Below, piece after piece: positions 50,782 to 63,298 of a DNA stretch of 64,000 nucleotides. The DNA lies in contig KN817558.1 of NCBI GenBank assembly GCA_000827495.1, positions 1 to 64,000 on the forward strand, in the 5' to 3' direction. Position 1 is the stretch's first letter. Every line of letters starts with the position of its first letter. The position numbers and the translations under genes were made by a program. Source of the DNA: Hypholoma sublateritium FD-334 SS-4. Taxonomy: Eukaryota > Basidiomycota > Agaricomycetes > Agaricales > Strophariaceae. The notes beneath the pieces are model-generated. The model was not told the DNA's origin. It made no database searches and saw only the letters and a program-made list of their open reading frames with translations.

Positions 50782-53179
50782 ATGGGGATCTTGAAGAAGC
50801 TCGAGGTGCCGCACGCACCCGGCCTGACGTACAAGCAGATGTTGCTAACGGTAAGCGTATCCGAGTCTTTGTATTTCAAGCCGTGATATTCAATTTTCAC
50901 CTCAAATTCACAGAATGACGATCTGGCGCCGGTCCCGGAAGCGCAGTGGACTTGGAAGTCCCTGAACTTTGTCTCTTTGTGCGTCAGGGATCACCAATGT
51001 TCTTAGCATTTTCTCATACCCTTGTTCAGCTGGATTGCGGATTCCTTCAATGTCAATACGTACGCCCGTCCTCTGCCTGCTGTGACATTATTTAACGTAC
51101 ACTGGACAGATGGATGATCGCCTCCTCTATGGTCCAACTTGGGCTGTCATGGTGGCAGGCATGGGTCTGCGTTTGGATTGGGTACGGCTTCGTCGCCCCG
51201 TTCATCGCCATGAACGCGCGTCCCGGCGCAGTATTTCACGTCACCTTCCCCGTCGTAGCGCGAACAAGCTTTGGTGTGTATGGGAGCTTGTGGTGCACCT
51301 TCAACCGTGGAGCTATGGCATGGTGCGTGGTGCCCCGGCATTCCTTCCAAGTTCCGTCATTTATCTGTATTTTCCATGTTCGACGCAGTGTGTGGTACGG
51401 TGTGCAGGCGAGCATCGGTGGCGACTGTGTAAAGGTGCTCTTGCGTGCGATGTGGCCCAGCGTCAATGACATCCGTGGGTGTCTACGACTCTACCCTCTC
51501 ACGATCGCGATCTCATGCACTATGCTATGACCAGCGAACCATATGCCCGCTTCCTCTGGAACGAACACGCGTGATTTTATGTGCTTCTTTCTTTTCTGGT
51601 TGATTTCTCTCCCAGCGATTTGGTTTCCCATCCACCAAATGTACGCAACGTCTCCTTATCTAAGTTAGCGTGAGCAGTGCAGTCGCTTATCAAAACAATT
51701 AGCCGGCACCTCTTCACACTCAAGTCCATCGTGACCCCCATCGCCGGCATCGTGTTCTTCGTGTGGTGCATTGTGAAGGCGAAGGGTGTCGGGCCGATTA
51801 TCTCACAGCCGTCGACTCTCCATGGCTCGGAACTCAGTTGGTCAATGGTCGTCAGTCTCATGTCCTGCATCAGCAACATGGCCACACTTGTTACGTACGT
51901 AGACTCGTCGTCCTGTTTTATGCAGCGTGGCCTGACTGATGTCTGCGGAATTTAGAAATGCGCCGGACTTTGCGTCGCGCGCGAAGACGCCCGGCGCCGC
52001 GCTGTGGCCCCAACTCTTCGCTGTGCCGATTTCGTTCTCCGTAGTCAGCTTCATCGGCATCATAGTCAGCTCCTCATCTCAGGCCATTTACGGGGAGGCA
52101 ATTTGGTCACCCATTGATCTGCTGGGACGATTCCTGGACGACAGCCCGTCAAGTGCTACCCGCTTTGGGGTACGTACTAAATCGTTTTTTCATTCATTCG
52201 GATTTTACTGACGTCATTCTGTGCATGTGCAGGTCTGGTTCATCGCCTTCGCGTTCATCATCGCCCAGGTATTTAATTTCGTTAACAAGTGGGACTGAGA
52301 CCCTGCGTACTGACGACTCTTCGCCAGCTCGGAACTAACATCTCAGCCAACTCTATCAGCGCAGGCTGTGACCTCACTGCTCTCTGCCCTCGCTTCCTTG
52401 TGCGTTTCTTTCCTGTGTCCACCTGACGCACTGTTTGAAATACCCTGACCGGAACTTCCTCTCAGAACATCCGCCGAGGAGGCTACGTCGCCGCCATAGT
52501 CGGTATCTGCATGCTCCCCTGGAACCTGCTCAAGAATAGTAACAGCTTCACATCGTACCTCTCGGCCTACTCCGTCTTCTTGAGCTCCATCGCCGGAGTC
52601 ATGGTGCGTATCCGAGATCTGGAACTAGACTCTGGCTATTTGAATACTGACGCTGCGCCTGTTAGATCACGGACTACTATGTGATCCGGCGTGGACACTA
52701 CAACGTCGCGGACCTGTACCGTGCGGAGCGGGACAGCTGGTATTATTACACCTACGGCTTTAATTTCCGGTGCGCACCGCTCTCCCCTGCTACTATCCTC
52801 GTGGCTTGCTCATCTTTATGCCAGCGCGTATGCAGCGTACATATCTGGCATCCTCATCAACGTTGTTGGGTTCGCGGGTGCCAGTACGCGTGTCTCCGAC
52901 TTGCCCTAAACCTTTCGCTGACGATGTCTTTAAGCTGGACGCACAGTGCCCCTCGCCGCGACGCGCGTGTACCAGATGTCATTCTTCACTGGATTTGGCG
53001 TTTCCGCGCTCATCTACTACACGCTCAACCGCGCCTATCCCGTGCGCGGCGCCGCCGCGAAATGGGAGGAGGTCGACGTGTCTAGCTTCAACGACAGTGC
53101 CAGTGCGCGAGCGAGCGTCAGCGATGTCAGCGGCAGCATTAAGTCCAAGATTGAAGCAGAAAACATGTACAAGGCCTAG
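50782..53179 (+). CDS. NCS1-family permease (uracil/allantoin/nucleobase type), 538 aa
   Basis: Fourteen exons: 50782-50850, 50914-50978, 51030-51059, 51110-51322, 51389-51474, 51535-51640, 51703-51894, 51956-52169, 52233-52268, 52328-52399, 52466-52603, 52666-52769, 52825-52883 and 52947-53179. The protein has about 12 membrane segments and NCS1 landmarks: [106 protein letters not shown] and [18 protein letters not shown]. Related yeast proteins (Fur4, Dal4, Fui1) import uracil, allantoin or uridine with protons; the exact substrate cannot be read here. It ends in a charged Ser-rich cytosolic tail ([19 protein letters not shown]) that could carry ubiquitination sites. The join at 52883/52947 is the least certain. 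Confidence 0.9.
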
Positions 53180-54337
53180 AGCTACATAAGGCTACATACC
53201 CCTCTACGCTTTACTCTTGTCCTTTCTTACATGGAGGCGCGCGTAACCCTCGCCCAAAATATCCTGTATTTCTAGAGTCCCTACTTACATTCTCGCCTTA
53301 CGTTCGTGTACCATACGAAATAACGAGCCGGTCGTGGCGCGCAGCAGTCGAAACGGTTCGTTGTAGACAGTAGATCCAGGACAGACGAGACAATTTCAAC
53401 GTCTAGTCGAGGATTGTATTGCAGTGCCCATTCTGTCTATTCAATTCCAACTGGTCACAGCTTGCCTCGGCTAAAACTAGTGCTCTTGCCCGAGGCTCTG
53501 AGTAATCTCGGGCAGCAGGCGGACTCGCGGAAAGTAATGGAATGCTAATATAGATATCGACAATAGCAGGCGCTTCCGCCTCGAATCGACTTCTCCATGG
53601 GAGGCACCAGATCTAGTCTGACCAGCGCCCCCTTCGCCAACGACCCGCTGAATATCGTCGAATTTTGGCAAGATACTCATCTTTTCATCTTTTTTTTTCC
53701 CGTCGATGGCGCGGGCCGCATCGACTTCCCGTACGATATCTCTGTATGCGATATATTTGTCCAATTGCCCATTCCGAAGATCGGACACGGAGTATGTGCC
53801 CTGCTCTGTGTACACGCCTGAGTGACCTAGCGGCTTGTACGATGATATGACTGACGTTGAGTAATTCCGAGTAGTATGGTTTCTCCTGTTTGAGCGTTGA
53901 GAGGCGTGCGGTAAGACAAAGTTTCATTGCAGGGAGCAAGTAGTAGGCTAGTAATCCAGACACGGGACTAACGTTCAACTTTCGGCGCCGCCAGCGAGGT
54001 CCGCCACCTAGCTGTCAAACTACCACGGAGACGTGGCCCTCTATGTTATATTATATATTTTGATATAAATTGTTGCGTCTAAATATACAACACAATTCTC
54101 TTCTGAAAATAAGCGTTTGGGCGCCTAATGCATTGACTAAAGTAGGTCATAGCCTCCGTCATGAGCAAGCAACTGCAGGCATGTTGAAAATTCCTCCATA
54201 GTATAAGGGCCTAGTATGGCCAGCAAATGCTTGTGAATTACATTCAGAATACAATTTGAATCTATACTTATACAAACTTCTTGTTTAATGTCGTCTCGCG
54301 AAGATCTTCGTTTGCCACCATCTTCCGTCGATATCAT
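53180..54337. other. Intergenic between converging genes
   Basis: A minus-strand frame of 112 codons (53477-53815), which includes LRNGQLDKYIAYRDIVREVD, looks somewhat protein-like but has no family match that I know and no clear start context. A remnant is possible. Otherwise nothing seen. Confidence 0.4.
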
Positions 54338-56560
<2,223 letters not shown>

Positions 56561-56969
56561 TCACTGTTCGAGAAATGAGACCAAGCTTGACGATAGATTG
56601 ATTGTGCTCGGTTGATGCTCGGGAGCAGCTAGGGGCTACAAGCAAGCCACAAAGTGTATTCGACTTGAATACGTTTTATTAATTACATAATCCCGATAAT
56701 AGGACGCAATGAGACATCAGTACGATTAAGCAGTAGAGCGGGTGCAACCCAAGGCAATATTAAGGTGTCTGGTAATGTGAAGAACGGAAAACATGTATAG
56801 CAATAAGCGAGATCAAGGTGAGACGAGCAAATGCAAAGGTCGAAGAAAATATGCCAGAGTGATTGTGTCGTAGATCCATGCATGGATCTTCCACGTCTCG
56901 AGCCCAAGGTAAGCGGCGAAACGAAGTCGACCATGAATAAAAAAGGAAGAAAGTATAGCAAGGGACGAG

Positions 56970-57880
56970 CTAGTACGAGTCAAGGCCCGTAAATGTGTCC
57001 GGCGCAGAGGCTCGATAATCTTCCATTTCTTGATCCAGATCAGCTACGGTCACTCTTTTCTTGAGCCGTTTCGGGCCCTTCTTGACTTTGAATCTTCTTG
57101 GAGGAATAGGAATTTCTTTCACGGGCGGTGCTGTATTGCGCACAGCGGGTGCAGGATGCGCAACTTTAGGTTGGTAGGGAGTTTGTCGAGGTGCGCTAAT
57201 AGTGTTGTAAGGATAATGAAGCCTGTCCGAATACCGAATGAAACTCACGGATAGGTTGGCTTGACTAGCATTGGGCCAGAAATTGGATGCGTTTGCGCTG
57301 GTGCAGGTGCTAAACGATCGAAGAGAGTCGGTGTTTGAGGAGGCGCTTGAGCTGCACGGGCTGTAGGAGTGTCATCGATGATGATCTCGATTTTTATTGG
57401 CCGGCCTGTCGTGTAAATGGTCGTAACGAAGGTTTCCGTCGCATATCAAAGGAAACTCACGTCCATCCACCACCCTTCCATTATACTTTGCGCGAGCGAC
57501 CAAAGCATCGCCGGGCCGTTGAAAAGTGACGACAGCCATCCCTTTCGATTTTCCTTGCGAGTTGTACACCAGGAACGATTCCTTCAACGGCCCAACAGTC
57601 TTATTGAACAACTCCTGCGCAGATCAAAAAGGTGTTGGAGTCCGAAGATGCGAAACGCGGTCGAGGCGCTTACCTCGACCTCTTTCTCCCCGACGTCGAC
57701 GGGAAGCTTGCTCAAGAATATTGTGCTGCCCGACTCGGCGGGCGCCTTTCCCTTAACACCCACTGTGTTCCCTCGCCAGGCCGGTGCGGCGGTGCCTGCT
57801 TGGTTCCCGAGCAATTGTCGTTTCGACCCGTGAAAAGAGTGTAACCTGGCGTATTCATTCGTTCTTGATTGCGTTTGCAT
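56970..57880 (-). CDS. YRA1: ALY/REF-type mRNA export factor (Yra1-like), 247 aa
   Basis: Four exons: 57880-57674, 57614-57461, 57405-57249 and 57195-56970. One RRM spans residues 52-127, starting with STIFLSKLPVDVGEKEVEEL, then LVYNSQGKSKGMAVVTF (RNP1 region), AKYNGRVVDGR and RPIKIEIII. N-terminally, PAWRGNTVGVKGK fits the conserved box before the RRM. C-terminally, a Pro-rich linker leads to KKGPKRLKKRVTVADLDQEM and EDYRAS, the UAP56/Sub2-binding motif of ALY proteins. It couples transcription and splicing to mRNA export as part of TREX. It lies 445 bp upstream of the PFK-2 gene in the same direction. Length fits; all motifs are intact. Confidence 0.92.
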
Positions 57881-59077
57881 TGCTTAAATTGTATATAAGA
57901 AGGGTCCCGGCTTGGCTTATATCGAAAAGACTTGGGAAAGCGAGGCTTTCTTGACAAGCACAAGAGGAAAATGGAGGAAACAGAGGCGAAGGTGTTCATC
58001 ATTCAGTGGCAGGGCGTTGATAAATAACTAACAACAAGTTCATTGACGAATGGAAACCAAACGGACACTTCAAGTTTGTTGCTGAAACCGTCACTGTGAA
58101 CTGGACACTGAGCTTTGGATGAGCTCTCCACTCACCTTCTACCCCCACACCGCTCTCGGAGACTTTTCAAACGATTCAACTTCTCTTGCGACAGCAGGGC
58201 ACCGATCTCAGAGTAAGTAGGAACTTGAAATAACTCGGAGCTTCAAGCCGTTAGTGGTTCAGACGAATGAACAAGACATGGCCTGCGCCGCTGTATATGG
58301 GTATGCGTTATTTGGGCTGTGAAGGCGACTGCTTCAATTGTCAAGCTGGTTTCCAGTCAGTGTATTTTTGTGTCATGAAAAGCTGATAGCGATAGCGCTA
58401 ACTCTGGTTCTTTCTCTATGTTTGTTAGTCATTCATTGACTTCTAAAGCCTACATACGCACCCTATGTCCTACTCAAAAAAGGTCAAGGTAGACTACTAG
58501 ATAAGGAACGGCTTTCACAAGGCTTAACCACCGAATTATTACTCGTCTTTCCCCTCGAACAAGACATGACCCTCTCAATATGGAATCTGAGCCATCGGCG
58601 CACGTCAACGCTCCTGACTTGCTCCTGACGCTGAAGTCAAAGCTGCGGACCTCTGCGGACTGCAGATTAGGGTACAAAATGATGCGTACTTTCCAACACC
58701 AGTAGCTTCCATTGTCCAATAACATTGGAGACGTCCTAGCCTGAACATTCATCCGAAATTTTACCGAAGCCTGCTTGTCAAAAGATAACGGATCTTGCTA
58801 TCTCGAGTCGAGTCGGCGCAGGTCGGCGCCCGCATTCCCAGCCTTTGCTTGCCTCGAGGTATATCACAGGGCCTCTGATTTGCAATGCGGACGTAAAACT
58901 TGGTGATATTCTGTCCTTCGGCCTCGTGAATTTCTAAGCGGGCTCGCTCTGCCGTTACCTGTTTCATTCCTGGAAAATACTACCGGAATTTTCGGATGGG
59001 TTAAAACCACTGCGTATCTCAATCCTCAACTCTCGCGTACCTTCTTGCCCATTTTCCCTCCTCTTACAAGGTTGAGA
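57881..59077. other. Intergenic between divergent ALY and MFS genes
   Basis: Contains both promoters. TATATAAG on the minus strand near 57891-57898 is close to the ALY start. No other gene recognised. Confidence 0.45.
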
Positions 59078-61210
59078 ATGTCCGTGACCATCATGGGCTC
59101 TGCGTCTCCTGGGCTTGAGCTTGACAACGACGAAAACTCGGCTTTGGATACGTCGTCTGTCAACGACAATGATCTCTCTAAAATTACGAATGCCGACGCG
59201 TATGAGCTCCACCACCTGCCGACCCAGCTCTCAGATAGATCACGAAGGGCTTCCGCTCTAAACCGCTCCGAAATCTCTGTCGGGAAGCGACCTCCCTTTG
59301 TCCAAACACTTTCCGCCGATGAGTCTAATTTCCCTACGGATACCGGACGCACACCATCGCAATTGTCTGTAAACGCGTCAACGGAGGAGCGCCAGCCCCT
59401 GACTAGACAACAAAAACGCAACAGTCTGTTGCAATTCCTGGCTTTCTGCTTCTCCACCTGGCTCAATGGGTGGAATGATGGAACGCTGGGGCCTTTGCTC
59501 CCACGGATTCAAGCCGATTACCGAGTGCGTTGATCGGAACGCTGCAGATATTCGTTCGTTGATTATTTTTCAGCTAGGATTCGCAATTGTGTCTATGATT
59601 TTCATTGGAAATTTTACCGTATGTAGAATTTCCATTAGCGGTACAACTTTCTGAAAAATTACCAGGGATATGTGACTGGCGCTGCCTGGAACGTCTGGCT
59701 AAATGACCGGTATGGTCTTGGGAAAGTGGGTCGCTTTCTTTATTCAAGCAAGTCCCGCCTTTCTGAACGATTTTCAAAGATAGTTGTCGTAGGAGCCATG
59801 TGCCAATTGGCGGCATATGCGGTGTTGATTTCAAGTCCACCTTTTGCTCTCATGGTCTGCGCCTATGTTCTCATTGGTTTCGGTATCTCGATACAGGTTA
59901 GTGGCACCCGCTCTTTGAATTTATATTATATTGAAAAACGTAGGGCGCTCAAGCGAATGGATTCGTTGGGAGCCTTCGCCAACATATGTCATTGAAACTG
60001 GGAATGATGCACGGCGCCTACGGTATTACGCATCATTTATAGACGAGTGAGAGGAATATCTGACCAGGTGGCTCGCTGTTTTTCCAGGTTTCGGGGCCTT
60101 CTCTTCCCCCTTTGCTGCTACTTATTTCTCCTCGCTGGCTAACCGAAAATGGGCCTTTCACTTCATTATATCTGCTGGATTGGCACTGATCAATATCTTG
60201 ATATTGACGTATGTGTTCCGCTTCCGGCGCCAAGAAGGTATTTACACTTTCAGCTTCGCGTTCCGAATACTCAGTCTCTTGTCACCTTACCCAGATATAC
60301 TACGCGATGCTGGCCAAGAGCCGAACGCTGATACAACATCTGGGGCCGGAGGGAGCACGTACAAGCAGATATTCAAACTGAAGGCCATGCCTTTGCTGAT
60401 CATATGGGCCCTGATTTATATCGGCGTCGAAGTCACTCTAGGTGGTACGTTAACGAAGCACTTGCTTTATGGCTTGGGGCCCAAGGCTGAGCATACCCCT
60501 AGGTTGGATTGTGACCTTCATCATTCGAGAACGACATGGAGGAGCCAAGGCAGGATACATCTCTTCTGGATTCTTCGGGGGTGAGGATATTTTTTGGATC
60601 ATTCTGGGCATTCTCTAACATTCCGAGTCAGGTCTTACGGCTGGTCGCATATGCTTGATATGGCTCAATGAAAGGGTCGGCGCGAAGCGAATTGTCTTCA
60701 TCTACTCACTCATTGCCATTGGGTCAGTAAAGCAAATCTAACGCATGTAGTTATCTGCTCATGAACTATATATACAGCCTAGAACTGACCATCTGGTTTG
60801 TCCCCTCCATAATCGGGAACGCCGTGGCTGTAAGCAATCACCATTACTATTACACATGTACGATAATTGAGCTTCTCTCATAGGTCTCCCTGATCGGCGT
60901 GGTGCTGGGCCCTATGTTCCCGCTGCTCGTATCCCACATGACGCGCATTCTGCCCCACTGGCTGCTCACGGGGTGCGTCGGACTGGTAGCAGGCCTCGGC
61001 ATGGCAGGGTCTGCAGCGCTTCCCTTCGCGACAGGGCTCCTCGCCTCGAAGTACGGCATCGGCTCTTTGCAACCTTTGTGAGTTCTCTCAAAGCAAGATT
61101 CGCTGCCACTTTCTGACGTTGCGTTCCCCTCGCTTAGGATGGTTTCCATGATGGGTTGCATGGTTTTCGTCTGGGCGCTGGTGCCCAATTCCGCAACGCG
61201 CGTTGACTGA
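59078..61210 (+). CDS. MFS transporter, Bsc6-like, 511 aa
   Basis: Twelve exons: 59078-59524, 59574-59618, 59666-59725, 59780-59896, 59944-60022, 60088-60237, 60295-60444, 60503-60580, 60632-60722, 60778-60829, 60884-61077 and 61138-61210. A hydrophilic N-terminus of about 115 residues rich in Ser, Asn and Asp precedes the first membrane segment. Landmarks: STWLNGWNDGTLGPLLPRIQ, GYVTGAAWNVWLNDRYGLGK, GAQANGFVGSL, MMHGAYGFGAFSSPFAATYF, GGWIVTFIIRERHGGAKAGY, GLTAGRICLIWLNERVGAKR and VVLGPMFPLLVSHMTRILP. The motifs GWNDGTLGPLLPRIQ and MHGAYG.GA are those of the fungal Bsc6-type group of the major facilitator superfamily; the transported substrate is not known. The central loop between segments 6 and 7 carries EPNADTTSGAGGSTYKQIFK. 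Confidence 0.88.
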
Positions 61211-61389
61211 CCCTGCAGTCGACTATGCAATAGAGCGCCTATATAGATTTTTCTCTTTTATGTATTGTATAGATTGGGGGGGACTCGTTTTGCTTGATAT
61301 ATTGACTGGGTTGCAACATTGTTGTATGTGATGTTTGTCTGAATGCATGTTTCCAAAATCATTCTCGCTGCTAGCGTCAGGGAGACACG

Positions 61390-61474
61390 TCCCTCTTAGC
61401 TCAGTGGTAGAGCGCGTCACTAGTACACTTACCCAGTGTATGACGAGGTCAGTCGTTCAAGTCGGCTAGAGGGA
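61390..61474 (+). tRNA. tRNA-Thr (anticodon AGU) with a 14-nt intron
   Basis: Cloverleaf by eye: acceptor stem TCCCTCT/AGAGGGA (7 bp), D arm GCTC-AGTGGTA-GAGC, anticodon stem CGTCA/TGACG (61415-61419 with 61441-61445), T arm AGTCG-TTCAAGT-CGGCT. The anticodon loop is CT-AGT-A + A after removal of 61426-61439, an intron at the usual 37/38 position; the anticodon is 61422-61424. Internal A box TAGCTCAGTGGTAGAGC and B box GTTCAAGTC are good matches. A TTTT run begins at about 61480 and can terminate RNA polymerase III. CCA is not encoded, as expected. The mature length is 71 nt. Confidence 0.9.
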
Positions 61475-61542
61475 ATTAATTTTGTGGGCCCGCTCCTTTT
61501 TTTCGGTACATAGCCGAAATTCGAATCCCATTGTCAACTTTA

Positions 61543-62433
61543 AGGCTCCAACCATATTATATGTATACTGTATATATATGGTTCTTTTCATATGTGTATA
61601 TGTATATATATGCCTGAAATCCCAAAATGCGGATATACACATACACATATGGTATACTGTACTAATAAAATCAATCTGTCAGGCCCTGTGACCTGTGACC
61701 AGATTGACGAAATTATAGTTTCGTCAATGCTCAGAATTGGCTGTGACCTCACAAAAAATATGGCATGTCAAGATTTTTTTTCTAGAAAATACCTTACCAA
61801 ACTTGCAAATTTTTCATTTAAAACAGAGAAANAAAATCCAGAAAATTGGTCACATTTTATCATTTCGTCAACAGTCCTAAATTCATGGGACACCTGTGAC
61901 ATTTCGTCAAATTTGGAAGGCCTGTGACCTGGGACAGACGAATTGATTATATTAGTACAGTATAGTGATATATACAGTTGTTGAAATTACCTCTCAATCC
62001 CTGGAATATCGCCTCCAAATGGTGGACTGAGTACCTGCCTTACCTTGTGGAACCTCCCTTTCTCCAATCAATCATGAATTTGACAAAGGGCAGTGCGAGA
62101 AGAGGCTGCCGGACTTGCGTGCGACCTACGTTTGTAGATTTGTCAGCTTTGATCCGGCCAAATTGGGCCGGGCATAGGCCGGATGGTGAATTTCGACGGT
62201 GTTTTCAAACTCTTTTGTCAGATGTTTGGCTTGAAATCAGCTTGGAGTCCACTCCATACATTGTTGACACCCTATTGGAATGGAATATTCATAGGAATCA
62301 GGCTTAAAAAAATTCTATATGCTAACTGTATATTTTTACTGTATACTGTATATATACAGTATAATACACACTATTAACCGTATCTGTATATTTTCACTTT
62401 TTGTCACATACACATATAATATGGTTGGAGCCT
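61543..62433. mobile_element. TA-flanked inverted-repeat element (MITE-like), 891 bp
   Basis: The left end reads AGGCTCCAACCATATTATAT and the right end is its reverse complement; the match is 22 bp before the arms diverge, and related TATACTGTATATATA motifs lie just inside both ends. TA dinucleotides flank both termini (61541-61542 and 62434-62435), a Tc1/mariner-type target site. No transposase is encoded; the 109-codon frame at 61978-62307 is not recognisable. A second inverted-repeat element is nested within it. Confidence 0.75.
61655..61962. mobile_element. Nested TA-flanked inverted-repeat element, 308 bp
   Basis: TACTGTACTAATAAAATCAA at the left is mirrored at the right by the reverse complement with one difference in about 21 bp; TA lies on each side (61653-61654 and 61963-61964). 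Inside, GGCCCTGTGACCTG near 61681-61694 and GGCCTGTGACCTGG near 61919-61932 are direct repeats. It interrupts the surrounding 891-bp element, so it inserted later. There is no coding capacity. Confidence 0.6.
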
Positions 62434-62441
62434 TAGTCAAC

Positions 62442-62674
62442 TTTCGAAATTCAATGACTTCATAACACATACTACATAGCATATCGTTCAAGAAGAAACA
62501 AGACACTGGACTGCGTCCCGCAAGTATCTCGAAGAGCCTCAGGTTGTGGCGGCGNNTNAANTTTCGAAATTCAATGACTTCATAACACATACTACATAGC
62601 ATATCGTTCAAGAAGAAACAAGACACTGGACTGCGTCCCGCAAGTATCTCGAAGAGCCTCAGGTTGTGGCGGCG
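62442..62674 (+). repeat. Tandem duplication, 120-bp period, with ambiguous junction
   Basis: 62442-62554 and 62562-62674 are identical over 113 bp (both begin TTTCGAAATTCAATGACTTC). Bases 62555-62561 at the junction are mostly N; their readable letters fit CTTAAAA, the sequence after the second copy. This may be a true recent duplication or an assembly artefact. Confidence 0.85.
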
Positions 62675-63298
62675 CTTAAAACCAGTGGCAGGTTCGACTC
62701 ATAGTCTCGGCGAGTGGGGTTTGTTCTACTTACATATGTCATCGATTCAATATATCCCTTTCTTGCGAGTCCTCTCCAAGTCCTCTCATGTGAAACGTAC
62801 TTGTCCAACTAGACGATGCACTGGCAGGTATTTGTTCCACGATTTCTTGTTGCACCAAACCAAGTGACCACTTGGTGACCACAGCGCTTTTTGAACTGGC
62901 AATTTATATTTGTAGTAACTTCATCCGAGTTCTATCAGCCTACCGCTGACCGCACGTCAGATTGGGGACCATGTCTTGAATCCTACCTAGATTCTGCTTT
63001 GTTCCTCTCCCGACAGCCTTTGGAAGCCCAGCAGATGTACAGCAGTCAGCAGAAGCCCAACACGGATGTATTCCTATGTGTTCGCGCCCGAAGAGCAAAT
63101 GTCAGTACATTTCTCGGGCTAAAATTACCTGCTATCGCACGCCGGAAGTGTCAAAATCATATCATACGATTCTCATTTATTGCGACAAATGCACTGCCTT
63201 TAGGAACCTTTTCCCATGGCCTTCGCTCGGACGCTCTAATGCTTCACTGGGCTTCCGTGTCTTCACTTCAACTATTCTTCGAATACTACGGCTCACGG
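62675..63298. other. Intergenic, upstream of P450 gene 3
   Basis: The P450 frame remains open back to 62891, but this part has no P450 features and is not included. GGTTCGACTC near 62692 resembles a tRNA B box but has no partner structure. Confidence 0.45.

Noticed and set aside
61978..62307. 109-codon frame inside the 61.5-kb element
   Set aside because: No transposase motif (no DDE/D pattern, no DNA-binding domain); probably incidental to the element's internal sequence.
62670..62720. Possible second tRNA because of GGTTCGACTC
   Set aside because: No matching A box, acceptor stem or anticodon arm could be drawn around it.
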